Assembly: GCA_031386665.1 (NCBI GenBank)
Contig: JANNCN010000121.1
Coordinates: 1 to 33,839, forward strand
Source of the DNA: JANYCG01 sp031386665
GTDB lineage: Bacteria > Pseudomonadota > Gammaproteobacteria > Burkholderiales > Burkholderiaceae_C
DNA length: 33,839 nt
Direction of reading: 5' to 3'
Shown in pieces: positions 24,415 through 31,899 of the stretch (position 1 is its first letter; each line of letters opens with the position of its first letter). The notes under the pieces were generated by a model that was not told the DNA's origin, made no database searches, and saw only the letters and a list, made by a program, of their open reading frames with translations. The translations under genes were made by a program, and so were the position numbers.

Positions 24415-24487
24415 TTTGCTACTATTTACATAGCACACAAACCAATTAATTCGAGAGCTAGAGGCATATTTCATTCAAATATTGGCC
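24415..24487 (+). repeat. dispersed AT-rich element, copy 2 (core)
   Basis: Begins TTTGCTACTATTTACATAGC, contains GAGAGCTAGAGG (24453-24464) and ends near ATTGGCC. It is the most diverged of the three copies. Its hairpin follows 19 bp later at 24507-24532. The core overlaps the last 30 bases of dusC, and the dusC stop codon is the TAG formed by CTCTAG on the minus strand of the conserved motif. Confidence 0.85.
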
Positions 24488-25573
24488 CAAATCAGCATTT
24501 TCTGATAAAAAAGAACCTGCAGGTTCTTTTTTAAGATTTTCTGCCATCCAGTCGTCAATCGCCGCCGCGTCATTCACCGTGCGCAGCGCCATGTAAGCCA
24601 CCTCTGCCTCCGGGTAACGCCTGCGCAAAAAATTCAGCCATTGCTTCAATCGGCCCGCCTGCTGGCGGCGTTCCAGGCGGCTGCAGACGATGTGCCAAAA
24701 GTCGGCAATGAAAGGCAGTAAAAATTGCCAGGTGACGGGATTGACAAGCGCGCCGGGCGGCGGGTTTTCCGTGAGAGCGCCTTTGGGTTTGACAAAGCCC
24801 GCGCTCTGGTCAAGATGGTCGCGATGGCCGAGCTGATCAGCGTGGCCCAGGTGGTCAAGTCGCTTGATCGCATGCGCCAAACCGGGGTCGGTCACCATGC
24901 CGCGCCCAATCATCAAGCTGTGGCAGCCAGACACTTCACGGCAGCGCAGCGCGTCTTGAACCGTCCAGATTTCGCCATTGGCCACCAGCGGAATATTGAC
25001 TGCCGCGCGAATGTCGGCAATACGGTGCCAGTACGCGGGCGGGCGGTAGCCATCGGCTTTGGTGCGGGCGTGCACCACCAGCTCGTCAGCGCCATTGTCG
25101 GCAATGGCCTGGGCACATTCCACGGCGCGCAGGTCGTCGTTAAAGCCCAAGCGCATTTTGGCTGACACGGGCAAGTGCGCAGGCACGGCGCGGCGCACAG
25201 CGGCCACAATTTTGCCAACCAGTTCGGGTTCTTGCAGCAACGCCGCACCGCCCCCATGGCGATTCACCACTTTGGCGGGGCAGCCGAAATTCAGGTCAAT
25301 GCCATCAGGCCCCAAAGCGGCCAGCGCCGCAGCGTTGTCGGCCAGGCAAGCCGGGTCAGACCCCAGCAATTGGGCTCGCACGGGCACGCCAGCCAGCGTG
25401 CGCCCGCCGTTCATCAGTTCGGGCATCACGCGGATGAAGGCACGGTCTGGCAGCACCGTGTTGGTCACGCGAATGAACTCGGACACACATCGGTCAATGC
25501 CGCCCACACGGGTCAAAATGTCGCGCAGCACAAAGTCGAGCAGGCCCTCCATGGGGGCCAAAATAATGGTCAT
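24458..25573 (-). CDS. dusC: tRNA-dihydrouridine(16) synthase DusC-like, extended
   Basis: A 371-residue flavin enzyme that reduces uridine to dihydrouridine in the tRNA D-loop. Seen: APMEGLLDFVLRDIL at the start, catalytic Cys98 in NFGCPAKVVNRHGGGA, AKMRLG, VVHARTKADGYRPPA and GEIW. The group has about 310-330 residues. The surplus comes from an insert near 235-280, which includes three tandem hexapeptides (240-257), and from about 22 C-terminal residues encoded by the dispersed repeat. ATG 25573 was preferred to TTG 25579 because it gives the usual MTIILAPMEG start. A terminator-like hairpin lies inside the gene before the stop (24507-24532). Assignment to DusC rather than DusA/B rests on the Cys position and helical C-terminal domain. 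Confidence 0.9.
   Translation of the reverse strand: MTIILAPMEGLLDFVLRDILTRVGGIDRCVSEFIRVTNTVLPDRAFIRVMPELMNGGRTLAGVPVRAQLLGSDPACLADNAAALAALGPDGIDLNFGCPAKVVNRHGGGAALLQEPELVGKIVAAVRRAVPAHLPVSAKMRLGFNDDLRAVECAQAIADNGADELVVHARTKADGYRPPAYWHRIADIRAAVNIPLVANGEIWTVQDALRCREVSGCHSLMIGRGMVTDPGLAHAIKRLDHLGHADQLGHRDHLDQSAGFVKPKGALTENPPPGALVNPVTWQFLLPFIADFWHIVCSRLERRQQAGRLKQWLNFLRRRYPEAEVAYMALRTVNDAAAIDDWMAENLKKEPAGSFLSENADLGQYLNEICL
24507..24532. terminator. bidirectional terminator hairpin inside the dusC 3' end
   Basis: A perfect 26-bp palindrome: six A, then GAACCTGCAGGTTC, then six T. The symmetric A and T runs make it terminator-like on both strands. On the dusC strand the U-run ends 47 nt before the stop codon, so termination here would yield mRNA without a stop. 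The stem core AACCTGCAGGTT is also used at 28324-28335. Confidence 0.75.
24803..24856 (-). repeat. three 18-bp tandem repeats in dusC
   Basis: Three consecutive 18-bp units (24856-24839, 24838-24821, 24820-24803 on the minus strand) encode DHLGHA, DQLGHR and DHLDQS. The unit preserves frame, and the differences are mainly at third positions plus a few substitutions. It lies in an insert between the PGLAHAIKR and LLPFIADFWH segments that are adjacent or nearly so in usual DusC proteins. Confidence 0.8.
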
Positions 25574-25638
25574 GGTCAAGTGTAGGGGCAGGCCCGGCCC
25601 CAGCAGCGCCGCTGGTTATCAAGGTAGCATCTGCGCCT

Positions 25639-26478
25639 ATGCTCAAAACCCCCGCTCACTTTACCTCGCTGATCACGCCACGGCAGCACGCGACACCTGC
25701 CACGTTTCTATTTGCTGGTGAGGCTCTGCTGGTGCAAGCAGCCACCCTGGCCGTGCCCACAGCCTTGGATTTAGCGCCCTTGGCTTGGGATGCAGAGTCC
25801 ACCCACCCCGTCGGTTTGTTGGGCGATCAATACTGCCAAACCGGCTGGGTGCCGCAAGACCGCTGGAGCCCTGCACAGCTGGGTGCCCAAGGCTTGGTTT
25901 TCAAAAAGCTGCGCTCACTGTTTGGTGTGATGGACGAGGCCACACTGTCGGTGGCCGGGCGGGCTTGCCAAATTGCCGAATGGAGCCGCACGCATCGCTT
26001 TTGCGGTGCCTGTGGTGGGGCAACCGAGCACCTGAGCGGCGAACGCTGCGCCAAATGCCCAGCTTGCGGGCACCTGGCCTACCCGCGTATATCGCCTGCC
26101 ATGATGGTGCTGATTCGACGTGGCGATGCCATTTTGCTGGCCCGCCATAGCGCGTCGCCCACCGGGTTTTTCACTGCGCTGGCAGGTTTTTTAGAAGCGG
26201 GCGAGTCGGTTGAAGACGCGATCCACCGCGAAGTATTTGAAGAAGTCGGCTTGAAGGTGCGCAACATCGCCTACTTTGGCAGCCAACCGTGGCCGTTTCC
26301 GCATTCGCTCATGATGGCTTACACCGCAGAATTTGTGGAGGGCGAAGTTGTGGTCGATGCGACCGAAATTGCCGAGGCTCGCTGGTTTGGCCCGCATGAC
26401 GATTTGCCGCCCATCCCGCACGGTATCTCAATCGCCAGCGACCTGATTCGCGCGCATTTGCCGCCAAGGGCACCATGA
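25639..26478 (+). CDS. nudC: NAD+/NADH diphosphatase (mRNA decapping) NudC
   Basis: A 279-residue Nudix enzyme that hydrolyses NADH, and in characterised relatives removes NAD caps from RNA. A zinc ribbon is formed by Cys122, Cys125, Cys140 and Cys143 (Cys137 is extra). The Nudix box runs 183-205 (GFLEAGESVEDAIHREVFEE, then VGL) and is followed by the NudC signature SQPWPFPHS (215-223). Length is near the family norm. It is divergent from dusC and overlaps the PanE-family gene by 4 bp (ATGA), suggesting coupled translation. Confidence 0.95.
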   Translation: MLKTPAHFTSLITPRQHATPATFLFAGEALLVQAATLAVPTALDLAPLAWDAESTHPVGLLGDQYCQTGWVPQDRWSPAQLGAQGLVFKKLRSLFGVMDEATLSVAGRACQIAEWSRTHRFCGACGGATEHLSGERCAKCPACGHLAYPRISPAMMVLIRRGDAILLARHSASPTGFFTALAGFLEAGESVEDAIHREVFEEVGLKVRNIAYFGSQPWPFPHSLMMAYTAEFVEGEVVVDATEIAEARWFGPHDDLPPIPHGISIASDLIRAHLPPRAP

Positions 26479-27530
26479 ACAGCGCAAGTCGAGCCCAGCA
26501 TTTCATCGTTCTGGGCGCTGGCGCGATTGGCTGCTACGTGGGCGGACGGCTTGCGCTGTCGGGGCAGCAGGTCAGTTTTGTCGGGCGGCCGCGTGTGCTG
26601 GAGGCGCTTGCGCAGAATGGCTTGACTGTGACGGATTTGGATGGTTTCAAAGGCCACGTTGTGGCGACCCAACTACACCTGGCATCTTCGCTCAGCCACA
26701 TCGTGCCTGACGATAAGCCCTGGGTCATTTTGCTGTGCGTCAAAGGCGGTGCCACGCTGGCTGCGGCGCAAGCGGCGGCGCAGGTGTGCAAGCTGGGCAC
26801 GTCCATCGTGTCGCTGCAAAACGGGGTGGACAACGTGGCCCGTATTCAAGCCGGTGCCCCGCAAATGAAAGCCCTGGCGGGCATGGTGCCCTACAACGTG
26901 GTCTTGCCCGCGCCCCACCATGCGCACCGCGCCAGCACGGGTTTTTTGCAAATTGAAAGCAGCCCTGCCAGCACCGAATTTGCGCCGTTGTTCAACGCGG
27001 CGGGCCTGGCAACCAAGCTTGTGCACGACATGCGCGCCGTGCAATGGGGAAAGTTGCTGCTGAACCTGAACAACCCGGTCAACGCCTTGTCCAACCTGCC
27101 GCTGCAAGCCCAATTGCGCGACCGCGACTACCGCTTTGTCCTGGCGGGTTTGCAGTCCGAGGCCTTGCACGTGCTGGCCGCAGCCCACATCACGCCGGCC
27201 AAGGTGGCGGCTGTGTCGCCCCGCGTTTTGCCCCACTTGCTGCGCCTGCCCAACTGGCTGTTCACGCGGGTGGCCGCCCGCATGCTGCGCATGGACGCCA
27301 CCGCGCGCTCGTCCATGTGGGACGACCTGAACCAAGGCCGAACGACCGAAATTGACGACCTGTGCGGCGCGGTGGTGCGGCTTGCGCAGGCGCGTGGCGC
27401 AAGCGCCCCCTTCAACCAGCGCATGGCGCAGTTGATGACTGAACGCACCCAAAGCGGCGCGGCGCCGGGTTCAATGGCCAGCCAATCAGGCATGAGCGGG
27501 GACGCCATGCGCCAAGCGATTTTTGAATAA
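26475..27530 (+). CDS. 2-dehydropantoate 2-reductase (PanE/ApbA) family protein
   Basis: A 351-residue member of the ketopantoate reductase family. The NADP(H)-binding loop GAGAIGCYVGG (14-24), CVKGG, SLQNGVDN and KLLLNLNNPVNALSNLP with the catalytic-type Lys are seen. It would reduce 2-dehydropantoate in pantothenate synthesis, but the family contains other 2-oxoacid reductases and this protein is longer than typical PanE (about 300), with an insert and a polar tail. It is coupled to nudC. The link between NAD and pantothenate metabolism is only a guess. Confidence 0.82.
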   Translation: MNSASRAQHFIVLGAGAIGCYVGGRLALSGQQVSFVGRPRVLEALAQNGLTVTDLDGFKGHVVATQLHLASSLSHIVPDDKPWVILLCVKGGATLAAAQAAAQVCKLGTSIVSLQNGVDNVARIQAGAPQMKALAGMVPYNVVLPAPHHAHRASTGFLQIESSPASTEFAPLFNAAGLATKLVHDMRAVQWGKLLLNLNNPVNALSNLPLQAQLRDRDYRFVLAGLQSEALHVLAAAHITPAKVAAVSPRVLPHLLRLPNWLFTRVAARMLRMDATARSSMWDDLNQGRTTEIDDLCGAVVRLAQARGASAPFNQRMAQLMTERTQSGAAPGSMASQSGMSGDAMRQAIFE

Positions 27531-27651
27531 CCACTGGCCGCCAATCAGGGACAAACCCGAGGTTGTGCCAAAAACCGCCCGCTCAGTGGCCTGAAGCGGG
27601 TCAATCTTTGTAAACTCAACAGGCAAACATTTCAACCCAGAGGAGCATTTC

Positions 27652-28122
27652 ATGACCGTCAATGTCACCATCGATCTCGGCTACGAACTCGAAGTCAAGG
27701 CCAAATTTGCCGACGTCTTTGCCGTGCTGTCCAACGTGCCCGAATCCGCCAGCTTCTTCCCTAAAGTCGACAAACTGGTGGACATGAAAGACGGCGTTTA
27801 CCGCTGGGAGATGGAGAAAATTGGCGTCGCGTCCATCGCCCTGCAAACTATTTACGCGTCCAAATACGAGTCGAACAAAGCCAAAGGCAGCGTCGTCTGG
27901 ACGCCAGTCAAAGGCGTTGGCAACGCCCTGGTGTCGGGCAGCTGGGTGATTAAAGACAACAAAAAGTCAACCGGATTGACGCTGAAAATCAACGGCGACC
28001 TGGCCATTCCCTTGCCCGGCTTGATGAAAATGGTGGTGGTGCCTGTGGTGGAAAGCGAATTTGAAAAAATGACCGACCAGTACATTGCCAACCTGATCAA
28101 GAAATTTGGCGGCGAAGTTTGA
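27652..28122 (+). CDS. SRPBCC-family protein
   Basis: A 156-residue protein with the START/Bet v1-like (SRPBCC) pattern: an initial strand, a FADVFAVLSNVPESASFFP helix typical of polyketide-cyclase/CoxG relatives, central beta strands and a long C-terminal helix (VVESEFEKMTDQYIANLIKK). Such proteins bind hydrophobic ligands; the ligand is unknown. AGAGGAG lies 7 nt before ATG 27652, a strong ribosome binding site. It is monocistronic and ends before the third dispersed repeat. Confidence 0.83.
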   Translation: MTVNVTIDLGYELEVKAKFADVFAVLSNVPESASFFPKVDKLVDMKDGVYRWEMEKIGVASIALQTIYASKYESNKAKGSVVWTPVKGVGNALVSGSWVIKDNKKSTGLTLKINGDLAIPLPGLMKMVVVPVVESEFEKMTDQYIANLIKKFGGEV

Positions 28123-28226
28123 GCGTGCAGAGGTCAAGGCGCAGACTTGGATGCGCAGATATGAGGGCGCAGGCTGTTGGAGGCGATTGAAAGACGATCG
28201 AATGCTTTTTGAAAGTTGCTCAAATG

Positions 28227-28297
28227 TTGCTACTAAATATATAGCAAACTATCCATATATTTAGAGAGCTAGAGGCCAATTTTATTGATATTTTGGC
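28227..28297 (+). repeat. dispersed AT-rich element, copy 3 (core)
   Basis: Begins TTGCTACTAAATATATAGC, contains GAGAGCTAGAGG and ends TTTTATTGATATTTTGGC. It aligns with the minus strand of copy 1 over 71-72 bp with few mismatches. Its hairpin begins 26 bp downstream. It lies between the convergent SRPBCC and GNAT genes. Within the first 20 bases GCTA and TAGC can pair as a small hairpin. Confidence 0.85.
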
Positions 28298-28323
28298 GAT
28301 TTTGCCAACTTGAAACAAAAAAA

Positions 28324-28343
28324 AACCTGCAGGTTCTTTTTTT
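28324..28343. terminator. intrinsic terminator between SRPBCC and GNAT genes
   Basis: AACCTGCAGGTT (28324-28335) is followed by C and seven T on the plus strand and preceded by a run of A, so it can act in both directions for the two convergent genes. The stem core is the same as that of copy 2. Confidence 0.8.
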
Positions 28344-28369
28344 ATTTTTCAGCTTAAAAAATGCCCGTT

Positions 28370-28897
28370 TCAATCCAGCGAACGTTTCAGCCGTACTTCT
28401 TCGACCTTGCCGCTGCCCAGCTGCACAGTTTTGGCCGTATTCATCTCGCGCTTGAAACCCGCCAAGTCAAAAAACCGCATGGCGCGTTCGTTACGCAAAA
28501 ACGACCACAGCGTGACCTCAAGGCAACCTTCTTCCAGCAACCCTTCGCGGCAAGCGTCCCACAGCGCCAAACCCGCGCCCTCGCCCCAGTAGTCTGAGGC
28601 TACATAAATCGCCCAAATCTCCCCCGTCGTCGGCTTGGTTTTGGGGTCGCGGGTGCGGTCGTAGCCTGCAAACCCCACAATCGCGTTGCCGTCCAGTGCT
28701 ACCACCACCTGCGGTTCGCCAAATTTGATAGCGTCCGCCCAATGCGCCTTCTTTTGATCGACCGAAAGCCCTTTCAAATGATCATCGGGCACCAGTCCCG
28801 CATAGGCCGTTTGCCAAGTGCTGACATGAATTTCCGCAATGGTCTTGGCATCGGCCATGACCGCAGGGCGGACTTGAATATTGAGATTGCTGGACAT
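28370..28897 (-). CDS. GNAT-family N-acetyltransferase
   Basis: A 175-residue acetyltransferase. VRPAVMADAKTIAEIHVSTWQTAYAG is a standard GNAT start, and the acetyl-CoA loop lies in IYVASDYWGEGAGLAL (W-G-E-G-A-G in place of the R/Q-x-x-G-x-G consensus). NERAMRFFDLAGF is the usual helix-turn at the end of the fold. The substrate cannot be inferred. The leftward gene ends 27 bp from the terminator of copy 3. Confidence 0.88.
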   Translation of the reverse strand: MSSNLNIQVRPAVMADAKTIAEIHVSTWQTAYAGLVPDDHLKGLSVDQKKAHWADAIKFGEPQVVVALDGNAIVGFAGYDRTRDPKTKPTTGEIWAIYVASDYWGEGAGLALWDACREGLLEEGCLEVTLWSFLRNERAMRFFDLAGFKREMNTAKTVQLGSGKVEEVRLKRSLD

Positions 28898-29043
28898 GAA
28901 GAAAGATGCGCCTTGTGGTCAATGAGGATTCGAATTTCGAGGACGGATTGTCGCATTTCAGCATTTTGCGGTCGCTTTGGGTGGAATGTGTGAATGAGTC
29001 GCTCGCCGCGATTGAACCCAGCCGCCCCGCAAAGGCAAACAAT

Positions 29044-30126
29044 TCAGTGTGGGTGCAAATGGTGCGCATCAGGCACATGCGAATGCACATGCTGCAATGG
29101 TTCATGGCGATGCCAATGGCTGTGAGAGCCTGAAGGCATGACTTTGTGGGCGTGTAGATGATGCTCATCCTTATGAGAATGGGCATGCTCATGTTCCAGC
29201 GCTTCATGCTCATGGTGGTGCCCATGCGACTCCAGCAAGTGCAGAACCACTCCGGCCAGCATCAAAATGCCGCCGGCGATCAGTATCCAGGTACCAGAGC
29301 GATTGCCCAATACAAAGGCACCCGCCGCACCAATGAAAGGCGCAAAAGCGAACACTGACCCGGTTCGACCCGCACCAAACTCGCGTTGCGCCAGCAAATA
29401 GAACCTCAAGCTAAGGCCATAGCCCGTAGCACCAATCGCAAGCAAGGCCAATGTGGCGACCAAGCCGGGCAAAGGCTCACCAAATACCAGTGCAAAGCCA
29501 CCGGTGGCGATGACGCCCAGGCTCGCCTTCGCAAGCACGACCTGACCGGGATCGCGGTCTGCGACGCCACGCGACAGCGTGTTGTCCAGGCCCCAAGCGG
29601 CAGTCGCAACCAACACGGCCAGAAGTCCCGCTAATTGAGTGTCACCGGCTTGGCCCTGCTCTAACACCAGCGCCATGCCACCTGCCAAAAGCAACAGCAT
29701 GGCTGCGGCCACCCGCCTGTCCATGGTTTCGCCGTAGAGTCTCCATGCCAATACGGCTGTAAAAAGCGCCTCTAATGTGAGCATCAACGATGCGCTTGAC
29801 CCGCTGGTGCGCTGTAAACCCCAAGCCAATGCAACCGGGCCAATGACCGCGCCAAATACAGCCATCGCTGCGATACGCGCAAAGTCAGAACGTCTCAGTG
29901 CCGCTTCTCTTTCCGGCGGGCGACGCATCAAGAGAGCAACCCCAGCCGCCCCGGCATAAAGCAGTGCAGCGGTTGTGAAGGCGCCCAAACCCTGTCCAAA
30001 ATACTGCACCAGTGGCGTGCTTAGGCCGAACAGCGCCGCTGCCAAGAGCGCCAACAAGCCGCCACGAAGGGCGGGTGCAAATACTCGGACTGTCAAAGCC
30101 TCAATTCCCGGTGAAGTTTGCGCCAA
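29044..30126 (-). CDS. EamA/DMT-family transporter with His-rich C-terminal tail
   Basis: A 360-residue protein with about ten membrane helices in two EamA repeats (roughly 22-155 and 160-293). The last 65 residues contain 25 His, with acidic residues and runs such as HGHHHEHE, HEHAHSH and HSHWHRHE. Usual DMT transporters stop near 300 residues. The tail would bind Zn2+, Ni2+, Co2+ or Cu ions on whichever side it faces. The start is uncertain: TTG 30126 lies inside the preceding gene (26-bp overlap), and TTG 30096, just after that gene's stop, is an alternative. It is last in a leftward cluster of metal-suggestive genes. Substrate and direction are unknown; a metal or metal-chelate role is inferred. 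Confidence 0.8.
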   Translation of the reverse strand: MAQTSPGIEALTVRVFAPALRGGLLALLAAALFGLSTPLVQYFGQGLGAFTTAALLYAGAAGVALLMRRPPEREAALRRSDFARIAAMAVFGAVIGPVALAWGLQRTSGSSASLMLTLEALFTAVLAWRLYGETMDRRVAAAMLLLLAGGMALVLEQGQAGDTQLAGLLAVLVATAAWGLDNTLSRGVADRDPGQVVLAKASLGVIATGGFALVFGEPLPGLVATLALLAIGATGYGLSLRFYLLAQREFGAGRTGSVFAFAPFIGAAGAFVLGNRSGTWILIAGGILMLAGVVLHLLESHGHHHEHEALEHEHAHSHKDEHHLHAHKVMPSGSHSHWHRHEPLQHVHSHVPDAHHLHPH

Positions 30127-30451
30127 TGAAGTTGCCGCTCAGGGTGAAGAACAAATACAGCGTCTGTTTTGATGCGTCCTTCACGGCGTCGTTTTTGAAC
30201 GTGACTTTCCATTCCTTTTTGCTCTTGCCCTCCACGGTTTCTGCTTTGTCAAGTTTGACGGACTTCCATGAGGCATCGATTTTTCCGTTGCGAATCAAGG
30301 TATCTTTTTGCTCATTGGCACAGCCTGCAACGACGGATTCCTTCGCAGGCGCGTTGCCATGAAAGTGACAGTCACCGCCGCCGCCTGCATGGGCGGGCGA
30401 GGTGAGCAAGAATGAAGCGGTCAAAGAAGTGATAAAAATAAAATTTTTCAT
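30101..30451 (-). CDS. small exported protein with Cys-His motif (DUF6488-like)
   Basis: A 116-residue protein with a signal peptide (MKNFIFITSLTASFLLTSPAHA, written here as SLTASFLL core, cleavage before AGGGG or GGGGD). The mature start is GGGGDCHFHG, then a second Cys in VAGCANE. The remainder is a small beta-rich domain ending in YLFFTLSGNFIGANF. I associate the GGGGDCHFHG start with a family of unknown function, DUF6488, but from memory only. Cys and His near the new N-terminus could bind a metal. ATG 30451 follows GGGA at a suitable distance. It lies 45 bp downstream of the HupE/UreJ gene. Confidence 0.7.
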   Translation of the reverse strand: MKNFIFITSLTASFLLTSPAHAGGGGDCHFHGNAPAKESVVAGCANEQKDTLIRNGKIDASWKSVKLDKAETVEGKSKKEWKVTFKNDAVKDASKQTLYLFFTLSGNFIGANFTGN

Positions 30452-30495
30452 GATAATTTCCCAGGTTTTTAAAACCAAAAGTTGACTAAAAGAGA

Positions 30496-31281
30496 TTAAA
30501 GCTTGTTGCGACTTGGATCAACGGTTTTGTCAATGTCCATGTCTTCGTGGATGTGCTTGTGCTCCTGTACGGGAAAGCGGAAGCTGTCAGGGTGGTCATC
30601 GTGCTGGTAGCCGTGCAATTGCGTGAACAACAAATACACACCCGCGTAGATCAAAGCCAGATTCGCAGCCAAGCTGAACCGCTTGAACGAGGGCCGGTGC
30701 CGCCAGAACGCTAACAATCCCACCATCACAGTTAACGCTGCAATTTGCCCAATTTCCACGCCCACATTGAAGCTCAGAATGCGCAGCAGCATAGACGTGC
30801 TGTCATCACCCAGCGGTAACTGTTGCAGACGAGTGGACAGGCCAAAGCCATGGAGCAAGCCAAAGCCAAAGACCACCGCCAACAAGTTGGGCGACTTCAT
30901 GTCAAAGACACGCTGGAACCCACCGTTGTTGTCGAAGCCCTTGTAAATAACGCTGATGGCAATGATGGCGTCCACGAGGTAGTAATTCCATGTGATCTTG
31001 AAGTAGGTCGCAAAGATCAGCGTGATGCAGTGCCCCAGCGTGAATACCGTGACGAACTTCGCCACGTCCTTGAAGCTGGTCAGGAAAAACACCACACCAA
31101 ACAGGAACAGCAGGTGGTCATAGCCAGTCAGCATGTGGCTGGCACCCAGCCCGATGTACCGGACATAGCCACCGTCGAGCATGCTTTGCTTGTCAGCGTC
31201 AGAAATGCCGTGGGCGAACGCCACCCATGGCAGCGCCAGTAGAAGCATGGCCAGGAATCGGCCCGAAAAAATTTGTTTCAT
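30496..31281 (-). CDS. HupE/UreJ-family membrane protein
   Basis: A 261-residue polytopic protein. It begins with a signal-like segment ending in FAHG, then shows the family motifs GASHMLTGYDHLLFL, FTLGHCITLIFA, FGLLHGFGLS and FNVGVEIGQIAAL. Membrane His and Asp residues are typical of HupE/UreJ proteins, which are linked to nickel or cobalt uptake in hydrogenase and urease clusters. No hydrogenase or urease genes are present. The C-terminus is His-rich (HGYQHDDH, EHKHIHEDMD), as in metal-binding tails. ATG 31281 was chosen over an upstream in-frame start, which would add 23 residues before the signal peptide. Confidence 0.82.
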   Translation of the reverse strand: MKQIFSGRFLAMLLLALPWVAFAHGISDADKQSMLDGGYVRYIGLGASHMLTGYDHLLFLFGVVFFLTSFKDVAKFVTVFTLGHCITLIFATYFKITWNYYLVDAIIAISVIYKGFDNNGGFQRVFDMKSPNLLAVVFGFGLLHGFGLSTRLQQLPLGDDSTSMLLRILSFNVGVEIGQIAALTVMVGLLAFWRHRPSFKRFSLAANLALIYAGVYLLFTQLHGYQHDDHPDSFRFPVQEHKHIHEDMDIDKTVDPSRNKL

Positions 31282-31380
31282 CGATAAGTAAGACCTGTGT
31301 TGGTAGCGCCAATACGCGGGGCTGCTCCCGGAGAAAAACACCGGAAGCATCGAAGAAAGCTTTGAATTGCGTCAAGATGA

Positions 31381-31400
31381 GGCCCACTGCAGAGTGGGTC
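31381..31400. other. stem-loop between the His-rich gene and the HupE/UreJ gene
   Basis: GGCCCACT and AGTGGGTC pair over 8 bp (one G-T wobble) around the loop GCAG. It lies 10 bp past the stop of the His-rich gene and 100 bp before the HupE start. No T-run follows in the direction of transcription, so attenuation or RNA processing is possible but unproven. Confidence 0.35.
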
Positions 31401-31409
31401 ACTCTTTCG

Positions 31410-31763
31410 CTAGGATTGCCGAGTCGGAGGCCGCAAAGGGCCTTGCAATGAAGCGGAATGCCAAATGGACGAGCCCCATTCTGGCGGGGTCAAAGACCGA
31501 GCGTCGGCCAACGCCGCGGGCTCTGAAGTCAAAATTCCGGTGGAGCTCGCATTCTGGTCTGCATGCGCATGCTGGGTTGGGGCGTCGCTTTCATCCAGGT
31601 GCAACGCTTTGTCAGCGTGGTGGTGGTGGTTCACGTCCTGACAATGAACCATCAGGTGCTCCAACTCGCCAACCCGTTGTGAGACAGTCCACGCACCAAG
31701 CACGGACACTGACTGCCACAAAAAAATTGCCAGCAACAGGCTCGCACGGACGCATCGGCTCAT
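31410..31763 (-). CDS. small exported His-rich protein
   Basis: A 117-residue protein with a signal or anchor helix near the start (CVRASLLLAIFLWQSVSVLG) and a mature part rich in His and Asp: HLMVHCQDVNHHHHADKALHL and then TQHAHADQN. The remaining 50 residues are polar and low in order. In layout it resembles CzcI-type periplasmic proteins of metal-resistance operons, but I see no sequence match strong enough to name it. ATG 31763 is preferred over an upstream start, which would add 8 residues. No clear ribosome binding site. It is the first gene of the leftward His-rich cluster. Confidence 0.6.
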   Translation of the reverse strand: MSRCVRASLLLAIFLWQSVSVLGAWTVSQRVGELEHLMVHCQDVNHHHHADKALHLDESDAPTQHAHADQNASSTGILTSEPAALADARSLTPPEWGSSIWHSASLQGPLRPPTRQS

Positions 31764-31899
31764 GCAGTCGATTTTAAACGCAAACAATCATTCCCCACCC
31801 AGACAGCGACAGGACTCGACAAGCAGGCCTCCATAGGTTTCAAGTGTGATTCGGAATTTTGGAAACCCGCACCCCGTTCAGGCTGGGCTGAGGAGCACA

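Noticed and set aside
29044..29240. His-rich tail of the EamA protein as a frameshift artefact
   Set aside because: The frame is continuous with both His codons used and acidic residues interspersed; other frames of this stretch show no better protein.
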